Shown here: piece after piece, positions 1 to 11,612 of the stretch | Layout of the letters: each line of letters begins with the position of its first letter | Position numbering within the stretch: position 1 is the first letter of the stretch | Assembly (NCBI GenBank): GCA_023548195.1 | Contig: JAJHZJ010000756.1 | Location: 1,302,001 to 1,366,000 of the forward strand | Direction of reading: 5' to 3' | DNA: 64,000 nucleotides | Source of the DNA: Bettongia penicillata ogilbyi | Taxonomy: Eukaryota > Chordata > Mammalia > Diprotodontia > Potoroidae | Notes under the pieces: model-generated | The model's database searches: none | The model's input: only the letters and a program-made list of their open reading frames with translations | What the model was told of the DNA's origin: nothing | Translations under genes and position numbers: made by a program

Positions 1-300
1 CTACAACCAGAGGGCAAAATAAATGTTGAAGGAATCCATCGATCACCACCTGAAAGAGATCCAAAAAGAGAAACTCCTAGGAACATTGTAGAGAAACTCG
101 TAGGAACACTGTGGCCAAATTCCAGAATTCCCAGGTCAAGGAGAAAATATTGCAAGCAGCAATTTGTTTACAATTTGGAACTCAAAGTTTTAAGAACTAA
201 ACAATCTTTCAATGAAATAGAGGCCTTTCAAGCATTTTTGATGAAAAGACCAGAGCTGAAAAAAAATGTGACCTTCAAACACAAGGATGAAGAGAAATAT
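1..300 (+). mobile_element. HAL1/L1 ORF1 fragment (internally deleted)
   Basis: Positions 20-180 match the ORF1 stretch at about 1895-2030. Positions 200-290 then jump to the part matching 2205-2290, so the middle of the ORF1 C-terminal domain is missing here. No open frame survives. It belongs to the same element family as the copy at 1.8-3.27 kb. Confidence 0.65.
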
Positions 301-412
301 TAACTGCATTTCTTATTTCTTAGTAGCAAGAACAATACTAAACAGTTGTTCCTAAAACTTTGAGTTCCAAATTCTCCCCATCCCTGCCTCCCCACCCTTC
401 CCTTTGGAAGTT
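301..412 (-). mobile_element. Inverted fragment of HAL1/L1 3' region
   Basis: This stretch is the reverse complement of about 1464-1571, the segment with the G-rich run and the lysine-poor tail of the element's 3' region. It forms a 110-base inverted repeat with that segment about 1.05 kb away, and it interrupts the ORF1-like sequence on either side. Confidence 0.65.
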
Positions 413-499
413 CTTTATAAAAGTTCTTTATAAAAGCCAGTTCACTGGCTTTTTTTAGTTCTTTAGTTTAAGCAATTTGAGTTCCAAATTGTAAACAAT

Positions 500-1800
500 T
501 CCACTATTGTGGAAATAAAATCAGGATAACTCAAAATCTGGAAACTTCAACATTAAGGGATCGAAGGGCATGGAATAGGATATTCCAGAAGTCAAAGGAA
601 CTAGGACTAAAACAAAGAATCACCTATACCGCAGAACTGAGTGTAATACTTCAGGGGAAATTATGGTCTTTCAATGAAACAGAGGACTTTCAAGAATTCT
701 TGATGAAAAGACCAGAGCTGAAAAGAAAATTTGACTTTCAAACACAAGAATGAGAAGCAGCATGAAAAAGTAAACAGCAAAAAGAGATGTCATAAGGGAG
801 TTACCAAAGGTGAACTGTTTACATTCCTACATGAAAAGACAATATTTGTAACTCTTAAAACTTTTCAATATCTGGGTAGTTGGTAGGACACACACACACA
901 TACACACACACATGCACACACACATGTACAAGCATGCACATGCACACACATACACACATGCACACACATACAGAGACAGAGACCACAGAGTGAATTGAAG
1001 AGAATGGGACCATATTTTAAAAACGGTGAGAGAGAAATGTAGTGGGAGGAGAGAGGGTGAAATGGAATGGGGTAAATTATCTCTCCTTCAAGAGGCAAGC
1101 AAGAGACTTTTTAGTGGAGGGAAAAAGAGGAGAGCTGAGAAAAAACATGAAGTTTACCCTCATCACATTCAACTAAAGGAAGGAATAAAATACACACTCA
1201 TTTTGGTATGAAAAGCTATCTTAAAATACAGGAAAGTGGGGGACAAGGAGATAAGCAGGGTGGGGGGGATGAAGGGGAGGGCAATGGGAGAAAGGAGCAA
1301 TTTGAAGTCAACACTCAGGGAGGGACAGGATCAAAAGACAGAATAGAAACAATGGGGAGCAGGATAGGATGGAGGGAAATAGAGTTAGTCTTACCCAACA
1401 TGACTATTATCGAAGTCATTTGCAAAACTACACAGATATGGCCTATATTGAATTGCCTGCCTTCCCAAAGGGAAGGGTGGGGAGGGAGGGATGGGGAGAA
1501 TTTGGAACTCAAAGTTTTAGGAACAACTGTTTAGTATTGTTCTTGCTACTAAGAAATAAGAAATACAGTTAATGGGGAATAGAAAGTCATCTGGTCCTAC
1601 AGGACAAAAGAGAGGATGGGGACAAGAGAAGGGAGGGATGATAGGAGACAGGGAAGATTGATGATGGGGAAAATTAGAATGCTCGGTGTATTGGGGTGAG
1701 GGGAGGGGATAAATAGGGAGAAAATTTGGAACCCAATATTTTGTGAAAATGAATGTAAACAGTTAAATAAATCAATTTATAATAAAAAAAAAAGAAAAAA
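500..1800 (+). mobile_element. HAL1-type retroposon, copy 1 (ORF1 remnant plus 3' UTR)
   Basis: Positions 505-755 resemble the C-terminal ORF1 sequence of copy 2 but carry frame-breaking changes. A (CA)-rich stretch (888-973), a G-rich 3' UTR (about 1210-1740) and an A-rich tail near 1785-1801 follow in the same order as in copy 2. Only ORF1-like sequence is present, with no reverse transcriptase, which is the layout of HAL1 (half-L1) elements. Confidence 0.65.
888..973. repeat. (CA)n-rich microsatellite
   Basis: Interrupted CA repeat with CATG interruptions, sitting inside the 3' part of the HAL1 copy. Copy 2 has the same repeat at the same relative place (2431-2449), so it is an inherited feature of the element. 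Confidence 0.85.
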
Positions 1801-3276
1801 AATTATGGGACTACCTGAAAGCCATGATTAAAAAAAGAGCCTAGACATCATCTTTCATGAAATTATCAAGGAAAACTGCCCTGGTATTGTAGAACCTGAG
1901 GGGAAAATAAATATTGAAAGAATCCACCAATCACCTTCTGAAAAAGATCCAAAAAGAGAAACTCCTAGAAACATTGTGGCCAAATTCCGGAGTTCCCAGG
2001 TCAGGGAGAAAATATTGCAAGCAGCTAGAAAGAAAAAATTCCAGTACTGTGGAAATACAATCAGGATAACACAAGATATAGCAGCTTCTACAATAAGGGA
2101 TCGAGGGGCATGGAATAGGATATTCCAGAAGTCAAAGGAACTAGGAGTTAAACCTAGAATCACCTACCCTGCAAAACTGAGTATAACACATCAGGGGAAA
2201 ATATGGTCTTCCAATGAAATAGAGGCCTTTCAAGCATTTTTGATGAAAAGACCAGAGCTGAAAAAAAAATGTGACCTTCAAACACAAGAATGAAGAGAAG
2301 CATGAATAGATAAACAGCAAAGAGAAGTCATAAAGGATTTAGTAAAGTTGAACTGTTGACATTCCTCTATGGAAAGACAATATTTGTAACTCTTCAAACT
2401 TTTCAGTATCTGCGTAGTTGGTGGGATTAGACACACACACACACACACAGAGCACAGAATGAATTGAAAGCATGGGATCATATCTTTAAAAAATAAAAAT
2501 AAGTGGTGAGAGAGAAATATGTTGGGCGGAGAAAGGAAGAAATGGAATGGGGCAAATTATCTCTCATAAAAGAGGCAAGCAAAAGACTTTTCAGTGGAGG
2601 GAAAAAGAGGGGAGGTGAGAGAAAAACATGAAGTTTACTCTCATCACATTTGACTTAAGGAAGGAATAAAATGCACACTCCTTTTGGTATGAAAACCTGT
2701 CTTACAATACAGAAAAGTAGGGGAGAAGGGGATAAGCAGGGTGGAGGGGATGATGGAAGTGAGGGCAGTGGGAGGAGGGAGCAATTTGAAGTCAACACTC
2801 TTGGAGAGGGACAGGATCCAAAGAGAGAACAGAAGCATTGGGGGGCAGGATAGGATGGAGGGAAAGATATTTAGTCTTACACAACATGACTATTATGGAA
2901 GTCATTTTCAAAACTACAGAGATATGGCCTATATCGAATTGCTTCCTTCCAAAATGGGTGGGGAGGGAGGGATGGAGAGAAGTTGGATGTCAAAGTGGTA
3001 GGACCAACAATTTAGTATTGTTCTTACTACTAGGAAATAAGAAATACAGTTAAGGGGGAATAAAAAGTCATCTGGCCCTGCAGGACAAAAGAGAAGGTGG
3101 GGACAAGAGAAGACAGGAATGATAGAAGAGAGGGCAGATTGGTGATAGGGAAAATTAGAATGCTTAGTGTGGGGGGGGGGGGAGAAATGGGGAGAAAATT
3201 TAGAACCCAAAATTTTGTGTAAATGAATGTTAAAAGTTAAATAAATAAAAAAAATAAAAATTGAAAAAAAATATTA
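1801..3276 (+). mobile_element. HAL1-type retroposon, copy 2 with ORF1 C-terminal domain
   Basis: The sequence reads as L1 ORF1p from the RRM region into the C-terminal domain, then a (CA)n run, a long G-rich 3' UTR and an A-rich tail at about 3235-3276. It follows directly on the A-tail of copy 1, in the same orientation, so the two are head-to-tail. No ORF2 is present. Orphan ORF1 elements of this kind are known as HAL1. Confidence 0.7.
1976..2293 (+). pseudogene. L1/HAL1 ORF1p C-terminal fragment
   Basis: An open stretch of about 105 codons. It carries features typical of the L1 ORF1p C-terminal domain: the REKILQAARKK segment, the IRIT...DIAA..T segment and the PRITYPAKLS segment. The same frame continues upstream to about 1845, with at least one stop earlier. 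It is a retroposon-derived nucleic-acid-binding domain, and nothing suggests a host gene. Confidence 0.65.
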
Positions 3277-3393
3277 ACCCATTCCCTCTCCACCCAGACC
3301 AGAATCCAATTTTGATTCATTCCTAGAGACCTAGGAGGACCACTAAATGCTCTTTTCAGCCTCCTTGTCCATGTCTCTTTCTATTTCCTTCAG

Positions 3394-3582
3394 GTCCAGT
3401 ATTTGAGTAACTCAGGATTGGGAGGGGCCATGATTTGGTCCATTGATTTGGAAGACTTTTCTGGTGACTTCTGCAAAAAGAGTCCATATCCACTCCTCCA
3501 GCAATCAAGAGGACACTGGAATCTGCCAGTAAAGCTATTGAAAGCCAGAAGGAATAATTGCCCACCAGAGGTACTTATGTGA
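3394..3582 (+). pseudogene. GH18 chitinase-like exon 10 (CHI3L2/CHIA-like), frameshifted C-terminus
   Basis: A good acceptor (pyrimidine tract, then CAG at 3391-3393) opens an exon reading VQYLSNSGLGGAMIWSIDLE, followed by a segment with FSG, FC and YPLL. This is the last beta-strand of the GH18 barrel; AMIWSID closely resembles human CHI3L2. After YPLLQ the current frame runs into 25 unfamiliar residues and stops at 3580. Shifting by one base gives a familiar short tail (IKR.LESA...) ending at a TAA at 3555-3557, so one base appears lost near 3512. The tryptophan of the barrel end is present. Earlier exons must lie before the window, since 1-3.3 kb is retroposon. It may be a gene with an altered tail or a pseudogene. 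Confidence 0.7.
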
Positions 3583-3740
3583 AGTGGGAAGGGCTCTAGA
3601 CTTCGAGTCAGAAAACCTGAATTCAAATTCCAGCTTTGTTAAATACAAGTTATGTAACTTTGGTCAAGTCACATCCCTCAATTCATTTATCTAAAATGAG
3701 GGAGTTTTACTCAATACCCTCAAATATCTTTCTGCATTCT
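3565..3740 (+). mobile_element. MIR-like SINE
   Basis: Contains the CORE-SINE style segments for a tRNA-like head (gagtcagaaaacctgaattc), a 'gtcaagtcac' block and an 'aaaatgag' block. It lies directly after the GH18 exon. Confidence 0.5.
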
Positions 3741-3815
3741 GAAATTCTATGAAAGGAGAAGATTGGAGCGATGATACACAGATACATCTGGGTATTTGCA
3801 CTGTTGGGCTTCTAG

Positions 3816-4066
3816 GCGGCTCCATAGCACATAGAGTGCCAAATCCGGAATTGGGAAGACTCATCTTCATCAGTTCAAATCTAGCTTCCGACACTTCCTA
3901 GATATATGGCTCTGGGCAAGTCACTTAACCCTGTTTGCCTCAGTTTCTTCATCTGTAAAATGAGCTGAAGAATGAAATGGTAAACTGCTCCAGTATCTTT
4001 GCCAAGAAAACTCCAAATGGGTGATGAAGAGTCAGAGATGATTGAAAACACCTGAACCACCATAAC
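3816..4066 (+). mobile_element. Marsupial tRNA-derived SINE
   Basis: Full-length type: tRNA-like head, then 'tgggcaagtcacttaaccc', 'cctcagtttcttcatctg', the 'ccagtatctttgccaagaaa' block and a 'gaagagtcag' tail. The same unit recurs across the window on both strands. Confidence 0.8.
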
Positions 4067-4835
4067 ACCATTTACATTATGATAACGATATTCATTCCAT
4101 TACTACTCATTTCTGTCCCAGGGACGTTCCACTAGATCCTGTTCTGATCTCTTATTCTTCTACTCTTGGTGAACAAATGAACAGACAAAGATAAACCAAA
4201 ACAAAACCAAAGCCTTCTGACAGACTGGCTTGATGATCTACTGCTGAGATTCCAAGAGGTGGGTGTCCTTGTTTCAAGAGCAGAGGGTCTTGGTTTTGAC
4301 TGCTGTCTTCTCCTTTTATTCACAGTTCAAACTAGAAACTGTACATCTGGACCTTCCTCTGTCTTAGCAATGCTCACAGATGGATACCCTAAGGCTGTGG
4401 TATCCTTGCCTTCCTACCCACTCCACCAGAGAGCATCACTTCATTTTCAAGCTGCTGAATAGAATAAAATATAAATGATCCTACCTAAGAAAATTGCCAA
4501 TTTACCCTTACAATAGCATTCTGTCTTCACATTCAGACAGTCGCAAACCTCGTGGGATTCAAGTCACCTCACCTCCTAATTTGAGACCAAACTGTACTTT
4601 TCTCATTATCTCATCCAACTTCCTACTTCCACCTCTGCTCTCTGAAACATCATCCTGCAGGGCTAGGAGACATTTCCCAGGTATATCCATCACTGACAAC
4701 AGAAAGTCTTTCACTTATTTTCACCCATGGCTTGGGGATGGACTCAGAACAGAGAGACCCAACATATTAACTTGCTTCCTAATGGCCACATAGAGACAAA
4801 TGATCAGTCCAATGAATCTCAAGAATTCACTGTGG

Positions 4836-6440
4836 TCTATATAGTATTGGAATTAACTGTTCTTTAAAGGTTTGATAGAATCCACTTGTGAATCCATCTG
4901 GCCTGCAGATTTTTTTTCTATGGAGTTCATTGATGGCTTGTTCAATTTCTTTTTCTGAGATGGGGTTGTTTAAGTATTCAATTTTCTCTTCTGTTAATCT
5001 GAGCAATTTGTATTTTTTAAAATATTCATCCATCTCATTTAGATTATCGAATTTGTGGGCATAAAGTTGGGCAACGTAATTTCTAATTATTGTTTTAATT
5101 TCCTCCTCATTGGAGGTGAGTTCACCCCTTTCATTTTTAATATTAGTAATTTGATTTTCTTCTTTCTTTTTTTTAATCAAATTGACCAAAGGTTTATCAG
5201 TTTTATTAGTTTTTTCATAAAACCAACTACTGGTTTTATTTATTAATTCAATAGATTTCTTGATTTCAATTTTATTAATCTCTCCTTTGGTATTCAGTAT
5301 TTCTAATTTGGTATTTTCTTGGGGATTTTCAATTTGTTCTTTTTCTAGCTTTCTCAGCTGCATGCCCAAGTCATTGATATCCTCTTTCTCCATTTTATTT
5401 ATGTAGGCATTCAAAGATATAAAACTTCACCTAAGAACTGCTTTTTCAGTATCCCATAAGATTTGGTAGGTTGTCTCATTATTGTCATTCTCTTGAATGA
5501 AGTTGTTGATTATTTCTATGATTTCTTCTTTAACCCATTCCTTCTTTAGGATTAGATTTAGTTTCCATATGATTTTTGCTTTATCTTTCCATGGCCTTTT
5601 ATTACGTATAATTTTTATTGCATTATGATCTGAGAAGGATGCAGTGATTACCTCTGCCTTCCTGCATTGGATTGTGAGATTTTTACGTCCTAGTACATGG
5701 TCAATATTTGTAAATGTTCCATGTACCGCTGAGAAAAAGGTATATTCCTTTCTATTCCCATTCAATTTTCTCCAAAGATCTATCATATCTACCTTATCTA
5801 TAGTTTTATTTACCTCCTTAACCTCTTTCTTGTTTATTTTTAGGTTAGATTTATCAAGTTCAGAAAGAGGGAGGTTGAGGTCCTCCACTAGTATAGTTTT
5901 GCTGTCAATTTCTTCCGTCAACTCCCCCAACCTCTCCTCTAAGAATCTGGATGCTATACCACTTGGAGCATACATGTTTAGTGATGATATTGCTTCATTG
6001 TCTCTGGTGGCTTTTAGCAGGATATAGTTTCCATCCCTATCCCTTTTGATTAGATCTATTTCTGCTTTGGCTCTGTCTGAGATTAGGATTGCTACTCCTG
6101 CCTTTCTTACATCAGGTGAAGCACAATATATTCTTCTCCATCCTTTGACCTTTATCCTATGTGTGTCCCTCCATTTCAAATGTGTTTCTTGCAAGCAGTA
6201 TATTGTTGGATTATGGGTTTTAATCCATTCTTCTATCCATCTCCGTTTTATGGGAGAATTCATTCCATTCACATTCACAGTTATGATTACAATCTGTGTA
6301 TTTCCCTCCATCTTCTTTCCCACCATTTGTGCTTTTAGCTCTCCTGTCTCCCTTCCCCTCCTCAATAGTATTCACTTTTCACCACCTCCTCCTGCCGCCT
6401 TCCCCTCCTTCTTGTAGCCCCCCTCCCTTTTACTCCTCTT
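4836..6440 (-). mobile_element. L1 ORF2 5' segment (endonuclease plus start of RT), inverted
   Basis: On the - strand this reads as L1 ORF2p. An endonuclease domain (about 6365-5427) has NVNGMNSPIKRRWI, QETHL, SDHNAI and other family motifs. It is followed by the linker and early RT region (5414-4836), with the segment ending [14 protein letters not shown]. At least one frame break separates the two open stretches near 5420. The endonuclease GDFN-type motif reads EDLN, so the copy is likely inactive. Its end at 4836 abuts a target-site duplication. Confidence 0.85.
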
Positions 6441-6539
6441 TACTCTTATTGCTACTTCCCTCCCTTTTAGCCTCCCTCCCCTTTCTTCCCATTTCCTCTC
6501 CTACTGCCTATAGAGCTAGTTAGGATTATCTACTTAAAT

Positions 6540-7015
6540 TTATTGTTCCATCCTTTAAACAAATCAGATGAGAGCACCTCTCACAAAATGCTCATCTCCT
6601 TCCCTTCTTTCCCTCTTCTTGGAACTTCATAATAACGCAAGAATTAACTAAAAAAAAAAGTCCCAATGGTAGTATTCTAACACAAAACATCTTGCACACT
6701 TAGAGAAAGAAATATGGAAGTCATTCGCAAAATGTAGCAGGTCATGTTTGTATATGTGTTGGTTTTAGTTTATTATGTTGTGATTTCTTATATGATTTCT
6801 TCCATTTATTTTAGTTCGACTACATAACATGACTACTGTGAAAATGTGAGTATATGTAGAACCTATATGGAATTGTATGCTGTCGCGGGGAGGGAGGGGG
6901 TAGTGAGGGAATGGTGGAGGAGGGTGGGGAGGATAAAATCTTAATTTTAAGGAAGTGATTGTAGAACACCAAAAAAATAAAAACAAAGGAAGAATAAAAA
7001 TAAACAAACAAAAAA
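6540..7015 (+). mobile_element. L1 3' UTR with poly(A), paired with the inverted 5' segment
   Basis: Plus-strand L1 3' end: a G-rich run near 6885-6930 and an A-rich tail at 6970-7015. The same 3' end occurs at 27603-27982 on the opposite strand. Together with 4836-6440 it forms one insertion whose 5' half is inverted. Near-identical 15-base flanks stand at 4821-4835 and 7016-7030. Confidence 0.7.
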
Positions 7016-7030
7016 AAGAATTCATTGGGG

Positions 7031-10020
7031 TCAATTCCTTGAGCCCTAGACTCTGAACTCTATGAAACTGTCCCGCCCTCACACCGTTTTTCTGAAAGGA
7101 GGGAGGAGACATTTACCTTGCAAACATCCTGGAGCAGATAAGGAAACTAGAAAGGAGGGGGGTCAGTATTTGGCTCAGAGTATATTTTGACCTGACATTT
7201 TCTTCCACTCTCACCACCTTGAAGAGGACCATGATCATTGTTCATGGGAATAGAAAGTCTCCCAAAAAGGTGACAAACCTGATTCTTAGAGGCAGTGGGG
7301 GATGGTGATAACCAATGATGGGGCAAAGAATGGAAGAGCTAAATGACTTGAAACAGTCACAAGACTGGTTAGTCAGTCAAATATTTATTATTTATTATGT
7401 CAAGTTTAGGATACAAAGAAAAGCAAAAACAACCCCTGTCTTCAAGAAGTTCACATTCTAATGGAGGTGATGACATTAACAAAATACATAGAAAGTCAAT
7501 GGACAGTAATTTCAGAGGTTTGTTACTACAAGTTTGGGGAAATAGGATCCTATTCTAGCTTGTCCCCAGGATGTTTAAATTGGACTGTCTGAGTCAGGAC
7601 AAGAGAAATTTAAAAGGAATAAGTATTTGGTTACCATGAGAAAAAATAGCCTTGTTGTTCCCAATTGGTTCTGAGTCATCAAAGATCCTTAAGATTCTGG
7701 AAATATGAAGTATGTTGCAATGGCCTTCAAGAACTTTGATTGTTACTTGATGGGTCTGGGCCAGAGACCTCAAACCAAGGGATCTTGAAACTTGGTAAAT
7801 TTCTAAGCTGGGTTGCTATTGGCTTCTCTCCCTCCTGCGAATTCTATCCAACTTCAAAGAAAGGGACATAGAAGCTGCAACTGGTTTGGGAGATAGTTGG
7901 ATGAGGCTTTGAAATCAGTTAGTAAAATCTGATTTCCCAAGCAGGGATTGGTCTTGGCAGATAGGAGACAGAGGAATAATGAGGCAAAATGTGGTCCTAA
8001 CTAGCAGGTGAAACGAGGGGCAGAAGTGATAAATGACAGAATGACAGAAAAAGCACCATATTTCAGTCAAATGAAGGCAACAGAGGCCAATGGGTCATGT
8101 TGTACATATGAAATCAGGCAACATAGAAAATTCAGGGTGAAAGAAGGGAGAGGTCATCTCATTCCAAACCTTACTTTTGCCTGTGATAACACTGAGAAGT
8201 AGAAGTGGGGAAGTCATTGAGTTCACCTCCTACAGTCCCCATGGCCCCATCATTTTAAACACTTCAGAAGCCTCTCTCTCTTCCTTCTCCATTCCCACCC
8301 CTCCATTACTCCTTTACATTTAGGACTTCCAGACCTTTCTTTCCACCTGGAACAGAATATACTTTTATATGTAACCTTCCCCGATTAGAATGAAAGCTCC
8401 TGAAAACAGGGTCGGTGTAGCTTTTTCATCCTCTCTCTTTTAAAGTAAGTTTTTCTTAGTCTTTTGTTTTTAAAGATTGTCCTAAATTTCCCTAGCATCC
8501 CCTGCTTGCTCCCCCCTAGAGTTATACCATATGACAAAGAGTATTTTTAAAGAAAAAGTAAGAAATTAAAAGAAGGGAAAAAATCTCATCAAAACATTGG
8601 AAAAGGTCTGTAACATACATGCAGACCTTCCACCTTGCAAAGAGATGAGTTGGGGTCAGTGTGGTCCCATATATCGTTCTTCTAGTTATCCCAGCTCTTT
8701 ATAACTTTCCAATTGGGGAAATTCACTTTATTTTGCATGTGACTGTTCCTTCCATTAACATTTTTACAGTAATGTCTAGGTTTATTTTTCCATTTTAACC
8801 CTGACTCTTGGAATGTTGCAGTGCTTAATTAATGCTTTTTCATTAATGAATTTGTTCAGCCATTCATTCATGGACAAGAACAAAGCTTATAATAACATGG
8901 AGAGCAAAATAGGCCATTGTTGTAAATGCCAGACCAGATGCTTGAGTGTGGATCTCAAGGTTTGATTAAAGTGAAAAGCTGTCAGTTGCCTATTGTGAAA
9001 AGGCAAGGTGCTAAATGTAGGAATATAAACACAGAAAACAAAATGGTCCCTGTCCTCAAGGAGCTTGGTTCTGCTAGGGGATACCATAGGAAAACAGATA
9101 AGTTAATTCAAGGCAAATGAAAGAGAGAGTGCTAACAACTGTGGGGATGAGGAGGGAATTCTTATAAGAGAAATCTGTCAAAGCGGTTAGTTGTGTAATA
9201 CTGTATCTAATCATCCTTTAGAGGGAAAAGCCCTTAGAAGCTTAGATCTGCACCTGTAATCTCTGCCCTGTCAAGCATCGACCGAAATCGCTAAAGGTCC
9301 TTCACTTCACTCATGTTGTCATGCAATTAATTTGAGATTAACCATTGCTCCATTCTTTGTCTTTGTATACTCAGAGCATTTGTATTTGCATTCTGGCCCA
9401 CAGCAGGCACTCAATAAATGTTGACCGATTGATGGGTGAAGGGAAAAGGTGATTTCCTAACAAAACATTTGGAAACTCCTAATCTAAGGATACCCTGCGT
9501 CACTTGGCATCAGGGAACCATGGAAATTGCAGGTGTGGGAGGAGCAGGTATTGGGACTGAGGGTGCTCTGGGCAGCACCAGTGGGAATAGTCATAGCCAC
9601 TGATTCAACAAACACCAAAACTATTCATTCCCTGCCATGTGCCAGGCATTCTCCCAGGTACTGGGGACACAAAGACAAAAAACAAATGGTTCCTGTCTTC
9701 AAGATGTTTAGATTGAAGTGGGGAGGGCTCCCCCCAGAACCTCCACCTATGGAGAGCACCTTGCAAACTCTCTCCTCTCATACCCCTGAGGCTCTCCCCA
9801 TCAGATCTGGGTGCCTCAAGGCAGGTGGCAAAGCCAGAGTATCACTAGAAATTTCTCTGTCCCTATGTTTTTAATGAAAGTCACAGTGGCAAGTGACATA
9901 GCCCAGCTCCCTTATTTTGTATAGCCTTAAGACTTAGGGAGGTAATGTTTGTGATTTTCTTTTTTCCTCATTGGCTTCCAGTCCCTAGCTTTATAGACCC
10001 AAACCAGAGGGAAATGATGC
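7031..10020. other. Non-coding stretch between L1 copies
   Basis: I see no exon with good splice sites or family resemblance here. Old SINE/L2-tail fragments of the 'ggcactgtgcta...gggatacaaagac' family lie near 7378-7520, 8985-9080 and 9600-9720. The remainder is unassigned, AT-rich sequence. Confidence 0.5.
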
Positions 10021-10024
10021 CTTC

Positions 10025-10935
10025 CCAGTGAAGTATTTCTTTAAATTTATTTATTTAACTTTTTACATTCATTTTCACAAAATTTTGGGTTCCAAATTTT
10101 CTCCCCATTTCTCCCCTCTCTCCACCCCAATACAACAATCATTCTAATTTTCCCTATCACCAATCTTCCCTCTCTTCTATCATCCCTGCCTTCTCTTGTC
10201 CGCATCTTCTCTTTTGTCCTGTAGGGCCAGATGACTTTTTATTCCCCCTTAACTGTATTTCTTATTTCCTAGTAGCAAGAATAATATTAAACAGTTGTTC
10301 CTAAAACTTTAAGTTCCAAATTCTCCCCATCCCTCCCTCCCCACCCATTCCCTTTAGGAAGGCAGGCAATTCAATATAGGCCCTATCTGTGTAGTTTTGC
10401 AAATTACTTCCATAATAGTCGTGTTGTGTAAGACTAACTCTATTTCCTTCCATCCTATCCTGCTCCCCATTGTTTCTATTCTGTCTTTTGATCCTGTCCC
10501 TTCCTGAGTGTTGACTTCAAATTGCTCCCTCCTCCCATTGCCCTCCCTCCATCCTCTCCCCCACCCTGCTTATCTCCTTCTTCCCCACTATCCTGTATTG
10601 TAAGATAGGTTTTCATACCAAAATGAGTATGCATTTTATTCCTTCCTTTAGTCGAATGTGATAAGAGTAAGCTTCATTTTTTCTTCTCAGGTCTCCTCTT
10701 TTTCCCTCCACTAAAAAGTCTCTTGCTTGCCTCTTGAATGAGAGATAATTTACCCAATTCCATTTCACCCTCTCTCCTCTCACTACATTTCTCTCTCACC
10801 GTTTACCTTAATTTCTTTTAAGATATGGTCCCATACTATTCAGTTCACTCTGTGCCCTCTGTCTCTATGTGTGTGCATGCGAACGCAGGTACATGTGTGT
10901 GTGCATGTGTGTGTGTGTATGTGTGTGTGTGGTCC
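10025..10935 (-). mobile_element. HAL1/L1 3' UTR copy, reverse strand
   Basis: Reverse complement of the 3' region seen at about 900-1790 and 2430-3270. Segments match in order: 'gttccaaattttctcccc', 'ttattccccctt', 'gagtgttgacttcaaattg', 'ataccaaaatgagtatgc', and a terminal (TG)n at 10868-10932 corresponding to the CA repeat of the other copies. Confidence 0.75.
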
Positions 10936-11369
10936 TACCATTTTTTTCTCCTTTCTTTGTAACTCCAACTGCTTAGCTCAGTACATGGCACAAAATAGTT
11001 GCTAATAAATTCTAGTTGACTTACTGACAAGGCCAATTTCTCATGTCTGTGCTTCTAGAGTTCCTAGTTTTGTCCTGGGATCCATAAAGTCACAGTAAAT
11101 TTTTTACAAACCAGATGGAGAAAGTCTAACAAAGGCCATGCCTTTGATAGGAATAGATTAGTGAGGAGTCAAAATGTGTGAAGGATTTTTTAATGACCAT
11201 AGGTAGTGGCCCACCTAGTGAGACTGAAAGGGTACCATGAGGCTATATCTAACCAAAAATATCATCCTTTGACTTGTTATAGTCCTATTAGCTTGCCTGA
11301 AAGCTTGACTGCTTGAAGTACCCACCCACCTCCTCCCAGGTCTTTCCACTTCCACTGTCCCTACTGAGT

Positions 11370-11612
11370 TGAGACCTCATCACTTCTTCCTTAGAGTATT
11401 AAAATAGTCCCTTAACTGGTCTCTATGTCTTCAGTCTCCCCTTTCCCATTTGTCCTGTACATTACTGACAGAGTAATCTTATTTATACACAGATCTGATC
11501 CTGCCACTCTTTTCTCAAAACTCTTCATTGGCTCCAAATAAAATCCAAACTGCTTAGTCTGGCATTGACATGCCTTCTACGATCTGGCACCAATCTACCT
11601 TTTCAGTGTTAT
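11370..11612 (+). mobile_element. L2 LINE 3' fragment
   Basis: Resembles the conserved 3' part of L2: 'cttcattggctccaaataaa', 'aaactgcttagtctggcatt' and 'gatctggcaccaatctacc'. Ancient and too diverged to encode protein. Confidence 0.55.

Noticed and set aside
865..1098. Cysteine/valine-rich open frame on the - strand
   Set aside because: Translation of the CA/TG microsatellite; similar artefacts occur at 35756-36136 and 19391-19579.
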